64,000 bases of DNA from Liopterus haemorrhoidalis (GCA_963971575.1 OZ020611.1:240522654-240586653), one strand, 5' to 3'. Counted from the stretch's first letter, positions 42,728 through 54,560 are shown. Translations and numbers: made by a program. Notes: generated from the sequence alone by a model not told the origin.

Positions 42728-43065
42728 TTAGTGTAATGATGAACCTATTTTGAAATGAAAAACACATTGTGTTGTACCAACATTAAAAACAATAATCCCC
42801 TCATTACACACATTAAATTGAAACATGTGTTTAGATGTATGCAAGTTGCATAGAATAGGTCGCGTAGTGAGTGCTTGATATTCGAGGTGTTGTTGTTGTG
42901 TAAGAGGCGGAGGACGCGGCGAGAATGTGTAATTGTTCCCGGCGCACATCTGCATACGAGGAGCCAGCATTGGCACCATGCACGGACGACTCCTTCTACA
43001 AGGAGGAAGGAGTTTAATTTAGTTCGTATAAGGAGGAAGTGATCGTATATGTAACATACATCCAT
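42728..43065 (-). other. GC-richer patch with weak exon-like frame
   Basis: 42870-43010 is GC-rich against an AT-rich background. The minus-strand frame with MVPMLAPRMQMCAGNNYTFS and SPRPPPLTQQQHLEYQ has diverse codons for about 45 residues, but no clear splice sites or family match were seen, and other frames are open too. Weak candidate only. Confidence 0.2.
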
Positions 43066-43351
43066 GACAAGAATATTAAGTCTTCTTCAATTCAGTTACT
43101 AATAATGCTTTGAAATATCTGATTACGAACTCACTTCTGAAAGGATATTGAACATACTGAAGTTAATAAGGTTTTTAGGGTGTTGGTTATATAACTGGGG
43201 TGATTAAATCTTCATAAACCAATTTTGGGATATTGATAGGGCCACCTTTTTATCTTTAGAAATCCGAAAATTAACGTAGTTTCCTTCCAAAATCCAGAGA
43301 TCCGACCTTTTCGTGTTTCAAAATTAGAAAAGACCAAATTTTGAGACCCTA

Positions 43352-43535
43352 GACTCTTTTAAGGGTTTTGTAGGCATGACCAAAAAACCCTTACAATGTC
43401 ATTCATGTGTCTGTCTGTCTGTCTGTTTGTACGGTAGAAATTATGACCAAGTGACAAATTGTGGAAAATATAAATTTGGCACGCTTGTACAATATTTTGA
43501 CCAACATATAGAAAAACTATTGTAAATTAAAACCA
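43352..43535 (+). mobile_element. HINE-like repeat, GTCT-end fragment
   Basis: agggttttgtaggcatgac, aaaaaacccttacaatgtc, a GTCT run (43407-43426), then tggcacgcttgtac. Truncated after about 185 bp. Confidence 0.75.
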
Positions 43536-43629
43536 GTGGCGAAAGGAAACCTCCGCTAGACTTGCCCTCCCATAAAAAAAATATTTAAAAAAAATAAACT
43601 AAAAAAAAAAAAAATTTATATATTTAGAT

Positions 43630-44062
43630 AAATCTTCAAAAATACATCAAATTATGTTCTATACAAATTTTTGTCCAAGGCTTGCTTTACTAGTTACGAA
43701 TTAATTATCATGACCATGGAAACGTTACATATAAGTATGAAAAAATTGAGACTTGGAAAAATTTTAAATAATTTTACAAAAAATTTTGGAAATTTTTCGT
43801 TTTATCAAAAAACGTCTCAAATAAAAGTTATTAGTTATTGCGTTTATAGTAACTTTTGTTCAATAAATTTTTTCGAAATATTTTTCTGTTGCTAAATATT
43901 CGCAAAAATCTTAAAATCGACACGAGTAAACTCCCATTTCTAGTCAACCGATTTTCATAAAAAACAATAGGGTTCTTCCCATTTAATAGGAGAATTTTTT
44001 AGTACCAGAACGAACTCTTTAAGTTAAACCGTTTTTGAGTTATCGTGTATACACACAGACAG

Positions 44063-44094
<32 letters not shown>

Positions 44095-45492
44095 GGACGG
44101 CACTTCGAAAATAGGTTTTTTGGATTCCCTGGACCATGAAACGTGGTCATCCGTCAAAATCTCGACATCGAAAATTTTCGCGATTACAATACTTGCCCCT
44201 TATATATTAAGGTCGGGCAAGTAAAAATTGAGACTTGGAAAAAATTTAAATAATTTTACAAAATTTTTTCGAAATTTTTCGTTTTATCAAAAAACGTCTC
44301 AAATAAAAGTTATTAGTTATTGCGTTTATAGTAACTTTTGTTCAATAAATTTTTTCGAAATATTTTTCTGTTGCTAAATATTCGCAAAAATCTTAAAATC
44401 GACACGAGTAAACTCCCATTTCTAGTCAACCGATTTTCATAAAAAACAATAGGGTTCTTCCCATTTAATAGGAGAATTTTTTAGTACCAGAACGAACTCT
44501 TTAAGTTAAACCGTTTTTGAGTTATCGTGTATACACACAGACAGACACACACACACACACACACATACGGACGGCACTTCGAAAATAGGTTTTTTGGATT
44601 CCCTGGACCATGAAACGTGGTCATCCGTCAAAATCTCGACATCGAAAATTTTCGCGATTACAATACTTGCCCCTTATATATTAAGGTCGGGCAAGTAAAA
44701 ATTGAGACTTGGAAAAAATTTAAATAATTTTACAAAATTTTTTCGAAATTTTTCGTTTTATCAAAAAACGTCTCAAATAAAAGTTATTAGTTATTGCGTT
44801 TATAGTAACTTTTGTTCAATAAATTTTTTCGAAATATTTTTCTGTTGCTAAATATTCGCAAAAATCTTAAAATCGACACGAGTAAACTCCCATTTCTAGT
44901 CAACCGATTTTCATAAAAAACAATAGGGTTCTTCCCATTTAATAGGAGAATTTTTTAGTACCAGAACGAACTCTTTAAGTTAAACCGTTTTTGAGTTATC
45001 GTGTATACACACAGACAGACACACACACACACACACACATACGGACGGCACTTCGAAAATAGGTTTTTTGGATTCCCTGGACCATGAAACGTGGTCATCC
45101 GTCAAAATCTCGACATCGAAAATTTTCGCGATTACAATACTTGCCCCTTATATATTAAGGTCGGGCAAGTAAAAATTGAGACTTGGAAAAAATTTAAATA
45201 ATTTTACAAAATTTTTTCGAAATTTTTCGTTTTATCAAAAAACGTCTCAAATAAAAGTTATTAGTTATTGCGTTTATAGTAACTTTTGTTCAATAAATTT
45301 TTTCGAAATATTTTTCTGTTGCTAAATATTCGCAAAAATCTTAAAATCGACACGAGTAAACTCCCATTTCTAGTCAACCGATTTTCATAAAAAACAATAG
45401 GGTTCTTCCCATTTAATAGGAGAATTTTTTAGTACCAGAACGAACTCTTTAAGTTAAACCGTTTTTGAGTTATCGTGTATACACACAGACAG

Positions 45493-45524
<32 letters not shown>

Positions 45525-45652
45525 GGACGGCACTTCGAAAATAGGTTTTTTGGATTCCCTGGACCATGAAACGTGGTCATCCGTCAAAATCTCGACATCG
45601 AAAATTTTCGCGATTACAATACTTGCCCCTTATATATTAAGGTCGGGCAAGT
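43630..45652. repeat. tandem array of four 474/482-bp family B units
   Basis: Units start at aaaaattgagacttgg: 43741, 44223, 44697 and 45171, ending 45652. Lengths are 482, 474, 474 and 482 bp; the difference is in a (CA)n run inside each unit. Units 2-4 look identical outside (CA)n, and unit 1 differs only in its first about 60 bp. Each includes gtgtatacacacagacagac, ggacggcacttcgaaaatagg and cttatatattaaggtcggg. 43630-43740 is the single-copy-like edge of the same family. Recent unequal exchange or an assembly artefact. Confidence 0.93.
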
Positions 45653-45654
45653 AA

Positions 45655-45895
45655 AAAATTGATGTGAAGTGTGAATTTTCACACATTGCAGGGTTTCGCA
45701 GGTATATAATAAGTGAAGGCGGCATGCTGAGTGTGTAGGACAAATTTTGCTTTGTAGTAACCACGGCAAAATGAACGATCTTTTTAAAATAATTTAACGT
45801 CTGTTAATCTCAACTTTAAAAACAAATTTTATGTTAAAATATTTTTTTGTTAATTTGAATTCGAATACCTAATATCATTGGAATAGTTTCTTTTT
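45655..45895 (-). mobile_element. HINE-like repeat, hairpin-end fragment next to the array
   Basis: Begins ttgatgtgaagtgtgaattt right after the last array unit (gggcaagtaaaaaa), with the gaaggcggcatgctgagtg subfamily mark. About 240 bp are kept. Confidence 0.8.
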
Positions 45896-46149
45896 ATTTT
45901 TATTTTTTAAATCATATTTTCATGTAATCAGTGTTTTCAAAAATATAAATTTTTGTTGTTCAAATATATATATATATTATTTTTAAATTTATATGGTGTC
46001 AAAAGAAAACTTTTAAGGCCTAGCTTAAGGAACGAATTTTTTTTTAAATATCTTTATTTTAATACGTATTTTGTCAAAAATGTGTTTGGTCCCGTAAATT
46101 AAAAGATTAAAATAAAAGATTTTGTCCCGTAATCTGTAACCCAGGGGGG
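45896..46149. other. AT-rich linker
   Basis: Short (TA)n at 45965-45977; nothing else recognised. Confidence 0.4.
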
Positions 46150-47335
46150 GTTTATTGATTTTCAAAATATTCGCCTTTAAGATTTATTACCAATTATCAA
46201 AACATTTTTTCCACTCTGAAGTTGGTATCTCAAAAACATGCTTTTCAAAGGCTTCGACAGTTCTTGAGGAGATTAAAATCGCTGTCTTTTTTTGTTTGAA
46301 ATTGGTGAACAAAAAAAAGTCTTTAGAGGATAAATCAGGTGAATAAGGGCAATGAGACATTAATTCGATGTTTTTCTCCTTCCAATAATCAATTGTTTGA
46401 CGTGCTGAAGAATGATGCGACGTTTTTGCTTATTTTTCCTGATTTTGTCGATGACTTCTGGCAAAAAAAATTGTTGTATACCATTCAGCATTAATTGCTC
46501 TCCGATTCTCTAAAGAAATGGTTTCGACATGTCCAGTACAACCGAAGAAACAAGCGATCATTTTCTTAGAAGTGATTTGTGAACAAACAACTTTTGTGGG
46601 TTTCAGTTCATCTTGGAAGACCCAAACAAACAGTGACTTGTTGCTTAGTTTCCAGTTCATATGAATAAATCCAAATAACTTTTTGTAACCTTTTGTAACC
46701 TGTAACGATGTTGTATACGGATTTTGCAGTGCCTAGGTTGAATTTTTTAGCATTCTCTTACACCAATCAACACGAGCCTTTTTCTAAGCTTCGGTCAAAT
46801 TATGTGGAATCCATCGGGAACAGATCTTTATCACAGCTAAATGTTCATGCAAAATCGAATGTATTGCAATCTGTGATATGCCAAAAGATGCCTCTATCTA
46901 ACGGTAAGTCACATGCCGATCTTCTTCAATCATTTTGCGCACAGCATCGATGTTTTTTGAATCCCAACCTATTTTGGTCGACCTTCACGAGATTCATCAC
47001 TGACGAACACATGACCACCAAGAAATTCTGCAAACCAATTGTAAACAGACTTTTCTGATGGTGCTTCATTACCAAAAGTTGAACGAAGCGAATCTATACA
47101 TTGTTGTTGAGTTAGACCTGTACTAAAATCGCAAAAAATCATCCAACGAAAACCTGCACGAGTAATATCCATTTTTTCACAAACTTGTTTTTTTGAAACG
47201 CTCTCTGTCAACAAACTCGATCAGTTTATAAGCTGCCACTGATTTCACAATAACAAATATCAAATTTTACGAATATAGTAATGACACTTTCAATATTGCG
47301 ATCTAGTGGTCGTTTGTAAAAACATAAAAGGTAAC
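46150..47335 (-). mobile_element. mariner (DD34D type), decayed near full length
   Basis: The right end on the minus strand reads gggttaccttttatgttttt and acaaacgaccactagat, matching the 38788 copy. Coding blocks from N to C terminus are present in several frames: KKQVCEKMDITRAGFRWMIF (47150), GNEAPSEKSVYNWFAEFLGG (47050), CFFGCTGHVETISLENRRAI (46520). The left end shares caaaatattcgcctttaag with the 3534-4270 copy. Confidence 0.8.
46430..47214 (-). pseudogene. mariner transposase with frameshifts
   Basis: The first frame (46969-47214) covers the N-terminal helix-turn-helix; a second (46430-46660) gives WVFQDELKPTKVVCSQITSK and KMIACFFGCTGHVETISLEN, the region between the first and second catalytic Asp. 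The C-terminal block is too decayed to place. Dead copy. Confidence 0.78.
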
Positions 47336-47411
47336 CCTAGTATCAGCTTGTTAAGTACTTACTTACTTAATTTGAAGCCTTTCTACCTTGCGGTGTAAGG
47401 CTATAATCGAG

Positions 47412-47880
47412 TTACTTATTTTCTGGTGTTCTCCATACTTCTTTCCATCGTGTTCTGTCCTTTGTATATTTTCTTATCTCCTCCCACTTTACGCCTCTCT
47501 TCGTTGCAGCTTCTTTTGTTTCTTGGTGCTCGGTTTTTCTCAGTCTTCCTGGTCTAACTTTCTTCACTGTTCTTGCTTCAAAAACTCTTTTTACTATTTT
47601 GTCTTCACTCATTCTGTGTATATGTCCCAGCCATCTTAACTGTCCTTCTTCTATTATAGTCTCTACTGGTTTTGTGCCTAGTTTTTCTCTAAATACTTCA
47701 TTTCTATTCTGTCCAATTTTGTTTTACCTTTGTTTTTCCTTAAACATTTCATTTCGGAACTTCTTATTTTAGACCTGTGCGTCTCTGTAGTGGTCCAGGA
47801 TTTTGAGGCGTATGTCAAAATTGGTACTGTCACTTTTTTGAAGATCTCTACCTTGATGTTAGCTGGTATTTCTTTTTTAT
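47412..47880 (-). pseudogene. LINE RT C-terminus, downstream part
   Basis: Encodes the post-RT region of an endonuclease/reverse-transcriptase LINE: VTVPILTYASKSWTTTETHR, SSEMKCLRKNKGKTKLDRI, then (shifted) HIHRMSEDKIVKRVFEAR and RGVKWEEIRKYTKDRTRWKE with a stop after TPENK at 47412. These blocks (LTYGSExW, LGHVxRM, DRxxW) are shared by many insect LINEs of this type. The upstream exon-like part is at 49226-49450. Confidence 0.8.
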
Positions 47881-47928
47881 TAGGGTTTTGTAGGTATGAC
47901 CAAAAAACCCTTATACCGTCATTTTGTC

Positions 47929-48114
<186 letters not shown>

Positions 48115-48591
48115 TCGGTAAAAATTGTAGCCAAACGGCTAAACCTAGAGAGTTGAAAATTGGCATGCTTGTACAACTTATTGACCCGCACATAGGAAAA
48201 ATACTAAAACATCTAAAAAACATATCCCCCTAAAAATATAAACAAATATGTGCTCATCGAAAAAAAAAATATTTTTTTTAAATTCTGAGTAGGGTATCAA
48301 ATGAAAGACCTTAGTACGTGGATTAACGATCAAAATTTAATTTTTGCAAAATAAATTATTTTGAGGCGATTTTTGCCAAAATTGTGCAAAAAAATTTTTG
48401 TCCCACACCCTGTAGCCCAGATGGTTTAAACTAAAAATGTGAAAAAAATCTAAGTAATGTATATTGGTGTGAACCGGAATAGTACAACAGGAATTTTTGA
48501 TCAGATTATGTTTTCGGAAAATAACGCATTTTTTGTGTTTTTTGGTGACGATGCATACATGTTATACTCTTATAACACACTAAGTTGATAA

Positions 48592-48682
48592 GCGTTTGGT
48601 GGTCTAGTGGCTCAGTTGCTCGACAACCACACAGGATCGTTATTCACTGCACAGGTTCGTTCCTGGCTTGTGGAGTCAATTT
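48592..48682 (+). other. tRNA-like module c4
   Basis: A box tggtctagtgg at 48599-48610, B box ggttcgttcc at 48654-48663; about 55 nt apart, as in a tRNA with a longer variable part. Nearly the same as c3. Confidence 0.65.
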
Positions 48683-49225
48683 TATTTTTTGTTTTTTTTT
48701 TCATATTTATTATGTTTAAATTAATTTGTTAAAATTCTAGTTATATTTTAGCACATTTTGAATTTAATTTTCAAGAGCGTAAATTTAATAACCAATTGGA
48801 ATTATATTTTCATTCTGTGTCATTTATATGAAGCCAGAGAGGCGGAGCGTATGATTTAAGACAACCAATGAAAGTCATAGGCCCAATTTTCAAAATCTTA
48901 ATGAACCTTGTTATATAAAAAAAATACTGCACTTATTTAGAAACCTAAATAATGATATTAGGTATTCGAATTAAAATTAACAAAAAAATATTTTAACATA
49001 AAATTTGTTTTTAAAGCTCTGAGATTAACAGACGATAAATTATTTTAAAAAGATCGTTCATTTGGCGTGGTTACTACAAAGCAAAATTTGTCCTACACAC
49101 TCAGCATGCCGCCTTCACTTATTATATACCTGCGAAACCCTGCAATGTGTGAAAATTCACACTTCACATCAATTTTTTAGTTAAGAACGATGCTTTGATG
49201 CTGTTGAACATTTTTCCTGCTGCGC

Positions 49226-49450
49226 CTACTCTTTCCATAATTTCTTCATCCATTCTTCCATCTTCCGCGCTAACTGGTATTTGAATTTTCCTACCTGTTC
49301 TATTATTTTGTCATCTATTTTTATTTTGTGTTGCATTTTTGTCCTGCTTATTACCATTGTTTTTGTCTTTAGTGTGCTAATTTTCATATTTAGCTTGTTA
49401 AGTAATAAATTCCAAAAGAGAGAACGAAATTCATAAATTTCCTTCAATGA
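49226..49450 (-). pseudogene. LINE RT fragment, upstream part
   Basis: 73-aa minus frame with KISTLKTKTMVISRTKMQHKI, KIIEQVGKFKYQLARKMEEW: the end of the RT palm/thumb (K-T-xVM...FKYLG motif). A shift follows KFKYQ. The protein resumed at 47880 before the HINE inserted. Confidence 0.75.
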
Positions 49451-49818
49451 AGCATAACTAACGAAGAATTGAGAATGTAAAGTAATATTTCACTATTAAC
49501 CTTAATGTTAAAAAATGTGTGCATTGAAAGATGTTGCAACGATGAATGAAAAACTGAAATATGTTGTATACGATGTATGTTGAGTGTTTCCGTTAGCATG
49601 AAGAATGTTATCTGGCTGTCGGAAGTGGATGCGATGGTATCGGAGATCCTTGTATGTCCACACTTGGTAGCATCTTCTCGCATCAACGATCGCAACAATT
49701 ATGCCTTAATAGTTGTCATTATTATTGACTACTTACCGGACCAACTGACAGTGCTTTATATCATAATTGCTGGTAATAGTAATTAGTGTTCGATTTATAC
49801 ACAACAATAATAACTTAA
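49451..49818. other. unassigned
   Basis: Both strands contain open frames of 70-85 codons here but neither resembles a known family; nothing else recognised. Confidence 0.35.
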
Positions 49819-50073
49819 ATCAGTGGTTCTCAACCAGGGTATTACATGTATATGAAAGGAGTGCCGCGAACTTAATCGTTTTTGTCATTTTCTGGCGTCA
49901 GACCAGTGGCACACCCAGGGAGGTGCCCGGCGCCCAACCCCCCCCCCCCCCCCTAAGAAGGAAGAAAATAAAAATAAAAACACACAAACACACTAGAAAA
50001 TTTCCAAGTGTGAACCTTATTTATAATTTTGTCTTCCGTCCCCCCCCCCCCCAAATCATAAGTGCACCATTGT
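49819..50073. mobile_element. hAT-like termini and a small C-rich MITE
   Basis: 49815-49829 is cagtggttctcaaccagg, a hAT terminal type. 49902-50073 begins cagtggcacacccagg and ends ataagtgcaccattgtg, weak inverted ends around two C runs (49937-49953, 50040-50053). Neither has a checked target duplication. Confidence 0.45.
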
Positions 50074-50121
50074 GTTAAACTATTGGCGTTCAAGTATTAT
50101 TCATTCCCATATTCTTGCAAT

Positions 50122-50700
50122 TTTTAGGGTTTTGTAGGTATGACAACTTTTGGACCTAAATTTCGGAAAAATACTGAGATTTCAAAAAAATACATCACGA
50201 GAAAACTATAAACAAATATGTATTAAACGAAAAAAATAAATTCTTTTTTAAAATGTTGTGAATGGCGTATCAAGTGAAATTTTTTAATGAGTGGATAAAG
50301 AAGCAAATTTTTATTTTTGTCATTCATTTTTTTTAATTGAATTTTTGTGAAAAATATGTCAAAAAACTTTTGTCCCCCACCATATTTCCCAGAGGGGTTG
50401 ATCTAAAAATCTCAATAATGTATGTACAGAGTGATTATTTAATGGCGAGACGACGTCACTGGAAGTTTTAATAATTTGCCGTTTCATACACATCGTAGCA
50501 GGCGATTATGCGCGCATGCGCGTAGTAGACACTTCCGTCATCTCCAAATTATTAAGTCAATGATTTCCTGCCATTCTTTTATTTGATTTTCTATTATTTT
50601 ATTTGATAATTCGGTGACGTCGTATCGCCATTAAATAATCACTCTGTACATTGATGGGAACATGCAAAGGCATCCCCTATTAATCTCTATATATCTTTGT
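50122..50700 (+). mobile_element. HINE prime-subfamily copy interrupted by a MITE
   Basis: Starts agggttttgtaggtatgac (50127) but lacks the GTCT run. Interior blocks: gtcccccaccatatttccca and ggggttgatctaaaaatct. The MITE at 50427-50646 splits atgtacattgatgggaac, whose undisrupted form is seen in other copies. Confidence 0.65.
50427..50646. mobile_element. 220-bp TA-flanked MITE
   Basis: TIRs cagagtgattatttaatggc and its inverse, continuing through gacgtcac, with one or two mismatches over about 36 bp. Flanked by TA (50425-50426, 50647-50648). The centre holds gcgcgcatgcgcg. Insertion point is inside a HINE, confirmed by the restored family sequence. Confidence 0.92.
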
Positions 50701-50803
50701 CCATTGCAGTCCTTTTCCATAGTTTGCCTCCTTGATTTTTGAATTCGTCATCCCACCTGGTTCTCTGTCCTCCTCTGCGCCTTTCTGTGTCCTCCTCTTT
50801 TTA
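50690..50803 (-). pseudogene. LINE C-terminal scrap
   Basis: Minus strand reads RRRGGQRTRWDDEFKNQGG and WKRTAMDKD, the final block of RTE-like LINE proteins (GRPxxRWxDD...W...AxDR). About 110 bp only; a HINE follows immediately. Confidence 0.6.
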
Positions 50804-51620
50804 GGGTTTTTTAAGTATGACACCAAAAAACCCTTATAACGTCACTCATGTGTCTGTCTGTCTGTCTGTACGGTAGAAATTGTAGCCAAACGGTTGAGCA
50901 TAGAAAATTTAAATATGCATACTTGTACAACTCTTTGACCCACATATAGGAAAAACACTGAGAGTTACTAAATATAACCAAATATGTATATAATGAAAAA
51001 TAAATATATATTTTTTTAATTTTGAGTTGAATTAGCAAATTTTTATTTTTGAAAAATCAATTTTTTAAGGGATTTTTGACAAAAATATGTCCAAAACTTT
51101 TGTCCCCCACCCTATCTCTTAGAGGGGTTTAACTATCAATCTGAAACAAATCTCCGTAATGAACATAGATGGGAACCGGAATAGTTCAACAGGAATTTGT
51201 TATCAGGTTAGTTTTTCGGCGTTTCGACGAAAAAAAAAAAATTTTTTTAAATATTTAGGTTTGGTATCAGAAGTAAGCTCTCAGGGCGTAGATTAAGAAA
51301 CAAAAACGTAGATTTTTAAAATTGTTTTTTTCTTTAACAGGATTTCGGCCAAAAATATGCTAAAAAAGTTCTTGTCTCGCCCAAAGAGGTTAAACTAAAA
51401 ATTTTAAAAAATTGATCTGAGTCGGAAACGTACGAGAGGAATTTTTGATTCGATTGCGTTTTTTAAAAATATTGCTGTTTATCTGTTTTTGATAAATTAA
51501 TTATTTTTTTAATTCATGGCTAAATTATGGCTAATAATGTTTTGGATTTTTTGTATTTGTGGCTAAGATAGTGTGTCTTTTATTGAAATAAAAAATATAA
51601 TAAAAAAATATTTAACAGGT
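50804..51620 (+). mobile_element. HINE prime-subfamily copy
   Basis: Starts agggttttttaagtatgac (50803), GTCT run at 50852-50870, tacggtagaaattgtagcc, then gtcccccaccctatctctta, ttcaacaggaatttgttatc and gggcgtagattaagaaacaa. The hairpin end is not reached. Confidence 0.7.
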
Positions 51621-51659
51621 TAGGACCTTACACAGTTGACCTCTACACTGTTGAGTGTA

Positions 51660-52221
51660 CAGCCGGACAGATGTCTCGTGGCCGGGCGTGAAACATGCGC
51701 GTGAAATTTGTAGTTGGGATTATAACTTTGGCGAATTACATTATTTCCTACACACGCTATTACAGTCAAGTGCATAAGCGCAACATTCAAAATATATTAA
51801 ATATTAAAATCATGGAGACAAAAAGCAAGCTAGGTGGACGTGCTATTAATAGTCAAAATCGTGAAATAATTGCAATGTTCTTGATTTTTGTAAGCCTTTA
51901 TTATTTACAATCTACTTGAAATTGCTGGAGTTTGGAAAAAGACGCGGGACGGGGGTGCTCTGGCCAATAAACAAATCGACAAAGTGAACGTCAAATGCAG
52001 TAATCACTTAAATCAAGCAGCTACGTTTCTATAGTTATGTTGTTCAACTGTAATGGTAGGAACTTGCGTTTGTAGACTTACCTAACTGATAAATATAATG
52101 TACACGTATAAGAATGTGAACTTGTTTCTTTGACTGTTTTCTGTATCTGACTCTGTCTTTCATAGTGCCTTCTCTATGCGCACCATAAGCCACGCCCGGC
52201 CACGAGAGGCCTGTCCGGCTG
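51660..52221 (+). mobile_element. 562-bp DNA element with cagccggacag ends
   Basis: TIRs cagccggacagatgtctcgt (left) and cagccggacaggcctctcgt (inverse of right), both followed by ggccgggcgtg; about 31 bp with three mismatches. TA at 51658-51659 and 52222-52223. Contains a candidate transposase first exon (51812-51895). Non-autonomous derivative of a TA-specific (Tc1/mariner-like) family. Confidence 0.9.
51812..51895 (+). CDS. candidate first exon of a transposase
   Basis: ATG at 51812 opens METKSKLGGRAINSQNREII then AMFLIF, followed by a GT donor (gtaagc) just after the last codon near 51890. A basic, Gln/Asn/Arg-rich start of this type precedes a helix-turn-helix in some IS630/Tc1-like transposases; the rest of the gene is absent from the element. 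The frame also opens upstream (51695), but the codons before 51812 look non-coding. Confidence 0.45.
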
Positions 52222-52679
52222 TAATGTGTAGCGTACAGTTATTTTATTAAACTTTTATACGTTGTGATTCAACCTTTTTTTTTAAGTTATCAAAGAGAAA
52301 TATACCATTTATAGTAATGAAATACTTAAAACAATTAACACATTGTTAATAGTGCGAAATATGTTTCTGAAATTGAAAAAAATTAAGCCATTTATCAATA
52401 TATTTCTTATTAATCTAATGAAGACTTGAATTCGGAACAAATGCGGAAAAAACGCTGGAATTTTTGGCACGTTATTTTGTTAAAAAAAAATAAATTGAAG
52501 CTCTTAGTACTCAAATAACGAATAAAAATGATTTTGATGTGATTATAGAACAAATATACCTAGACATCCAGTATTATGTTGGCTTCTTACACCTATTAAA
52601 TTCCTACAAAATCCTGAAATGTGCGAAAATTCATACTTCTTTTTCAATATCAATTTTTTTGTGGGATTACGGGCTCTAA
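52222..52679 (+). mobile_element. decayed HINE hairpin-end fragment and linker
   Basis: 52590-52663 reads ctattaaattcctacaaaat and tgaaatgtgcgaaaattcat then caatatcaattttttt, the diverged hairpin end of the family. 52380-52590 is weakly similar to 35290-35460. 52222-52380 is AT-rich and unassigned. Confidence 0.5.
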
Positions 52680-53177
52680 AGTCGGTTTTACACGATGCAA
52701 TTTATTGATCAATTAATTGAAAAAGTTGACATTCAATTAAATGATGTGTGTAAAGTGTAAAGATTTCTTTAATTAATTGATCAATTAATTGACAAAAATG
52801 TTGATCAATTTATTTTGAAAATAGAACAAGTTCTATTTTTCATGAATTTTTTTAGGGAATTCTAGGTTGATTTTTATTTGTTAAGATATTGCCAACTGTT
52901 TAGTTGTAGCATAACCTCTAAATATATTATTTGTGTTTTGTTTTCAAATGTGACAGGACTTCGAACTTTCTAATTTACTACCATCTAGGTTATTTCTTTT
53001 GTTATTGTTCAGAGCTCGTAAGTTTGTGAAGGTTTATTCAATATTTTCATTCTTATAAATATGTCAACATGTTTTACAGTTGGTAATGTTTCCAAGGTTA
53101 CCAATAAATTTTTCAATTAATTGACAAAAAACTTGATCAATTTATTGATCAATTAATTGAACTGTGTAAAACCAACT
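52680..53177. mobile_element. PIF/Harbinger-type MITE with TAA TSD
   Basis: The ends agtcggttttacacgatgca and agttggttttacacagttca (inverse of right) lie between TAA trinucleotides at 52677-52679 and 53178-53180. Subterminal sequence is full of ttgatcaattaattga repeats in both orientations. A 3-bp TWA duplication is the Harbinger mark. 498 bp, no coding. Confidence 0.8.
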
Positions 53178-53180
53178 TAA

Positions 53181-53300
53181 GACCCTAATAGCAGTCTTAA
53201 TTTGGCGCCCCTTGCGATTAGGTCTCTAGGCGTCGCAAAGGGCAGTTGCCCGGTCAGCCCGCCTCTTTTTCCGGTACTGGTAAAACGAATTATATAAATA
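53181..53300 (-). mobile_element. isolated hAT-like end
   Basis: On the minus strand, ccagtaccggaaaaagaggc, ggcaactgccctttgcgac. Typical GC-rich hAT terminal region; no partner found. Confidence 0.4.
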
Positions 53301-53698
53301 ATAATTTTCACTTTTTTCTAATAAAAAAAAAATGTTATACATTTGGCAACATACCTCTAAATTATTTCCTGTAACTCATCTTGAAATAAATATAATATTT
53401 ATACTTGCAATTTAAAAGAAAGTTTTATAATTCGCGTAAAATCATCAATACATCAAAACTGTCAAACATCCGATATATCAAATTTGAAACACGATATTTG
53501 GTATGCAAGAAACATTTTCTATTACGTAGATCATGGCTAAAAATATGTGTAACAGATAAACGGACAGTAATATCGGAAGTGCCGATAGGAAGATTGATAT
53601 TCATGTATATTATTGGTGTAACAAACAGAGCCCACTTTCGCTCAATGCCTTTGTGACTGTGTGCGTAAGTATTGCGTCTGTGTGCGTGCATGTGTGTG
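53301..53698. other. AT-rich flank with TG-rich microsatellite
   Basis: 53655-53698 is TG-rich (gtgtgcgtgcatgtgtgtg) and forms the target of the hAT below. Nothing else recognised. Confidence 0.5.
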
Positions 53699-54296
53699 CA
53701 GTGGCGCAACTAGAACTTATAGGCCCCTGTGCGAAATATTTCTTGCCCTCCCCCTTAATTTATAAAACTTAAAAATAATTTAAAAGTAAAAAATCTTAAT
53801 AACCAATTGTCTGAATAATAATTTTGGGGATTTTGGGGTTGGATTAACTATTAATCAATATAATTACGCGTTAAGTACACTAAGGAGGAAATAATAAAAA
53901 TACATACATATGAATTCTTATTACATAAATTAGTTATTTGTGTACCATCCCCAAAAAGTAGACCTTTTTCGGCTGCATCTGAATTTGAAGGCCGAGGCGC
54001 AGCGGAGGACTTAAAACAGATAAAGACGATAGAGAACTTTTTGGTCAAAGTGCACATTATATTTTTTGGGCGACCACAAGTAATTTTTATTAGAAAAATT
54101 AAATTTATTTATTTACCTACATTGGATAATTTATGGTTACTGAACCATTATTACAGTTATAAATGTTTGACAGTGACTATGTCAGTTGTTTCAATGTAAC
54201 CATGAAGATCTTGTAACTTAAGAAATGACACATAGATGGCACTAGCATCTAAGGGTAAAAAACGTAAGAGAATCGGCCTAGGTCGAAAAATATTTA

Positions 54297-54560
54297 CTTT
54301 TTGGCCGGTATAAGATGGTAAAAAATCAGCTGTGGCCACCACAGGACCAACCACCATCATAAAATACTTGTTTAATTTATGCTGCTTTATCAGAAATTGT
54401 CTGAAATAAAAGTCGTTAGTTCTTGCTTTTGCAAAAATCTTAAAACCGAAACGAGTAAATTCCCATTTCTAGTTAACCGATTTTTACCAAAAGTTGATCA
54501 ACTCGTGCTATTGATGTCAAAAGCTTAATTATGAAGTTTCATAAAAATCCTTTTAATTTT
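54297..54560 (-). repeat. family B repeat fragment
   Basis: Complement of family B blocks: aaaaatcagctgtggccacc, aaacgagtaaattcccattt, aaaagttgatcaactcg. Confidence 0.75.

Noticed and set aside
43741..45652. CRISPR-like array
   Set aside because: Units are 474-482 bp with no alternating short repeats and unique spacers; eukaryotic tandem repeat.
49444..49786. 84-aa minus and 69-aa plus frames
   Set aside because: Overlapping open frames in opposite directions without family motifs or splice signals; likely chance.
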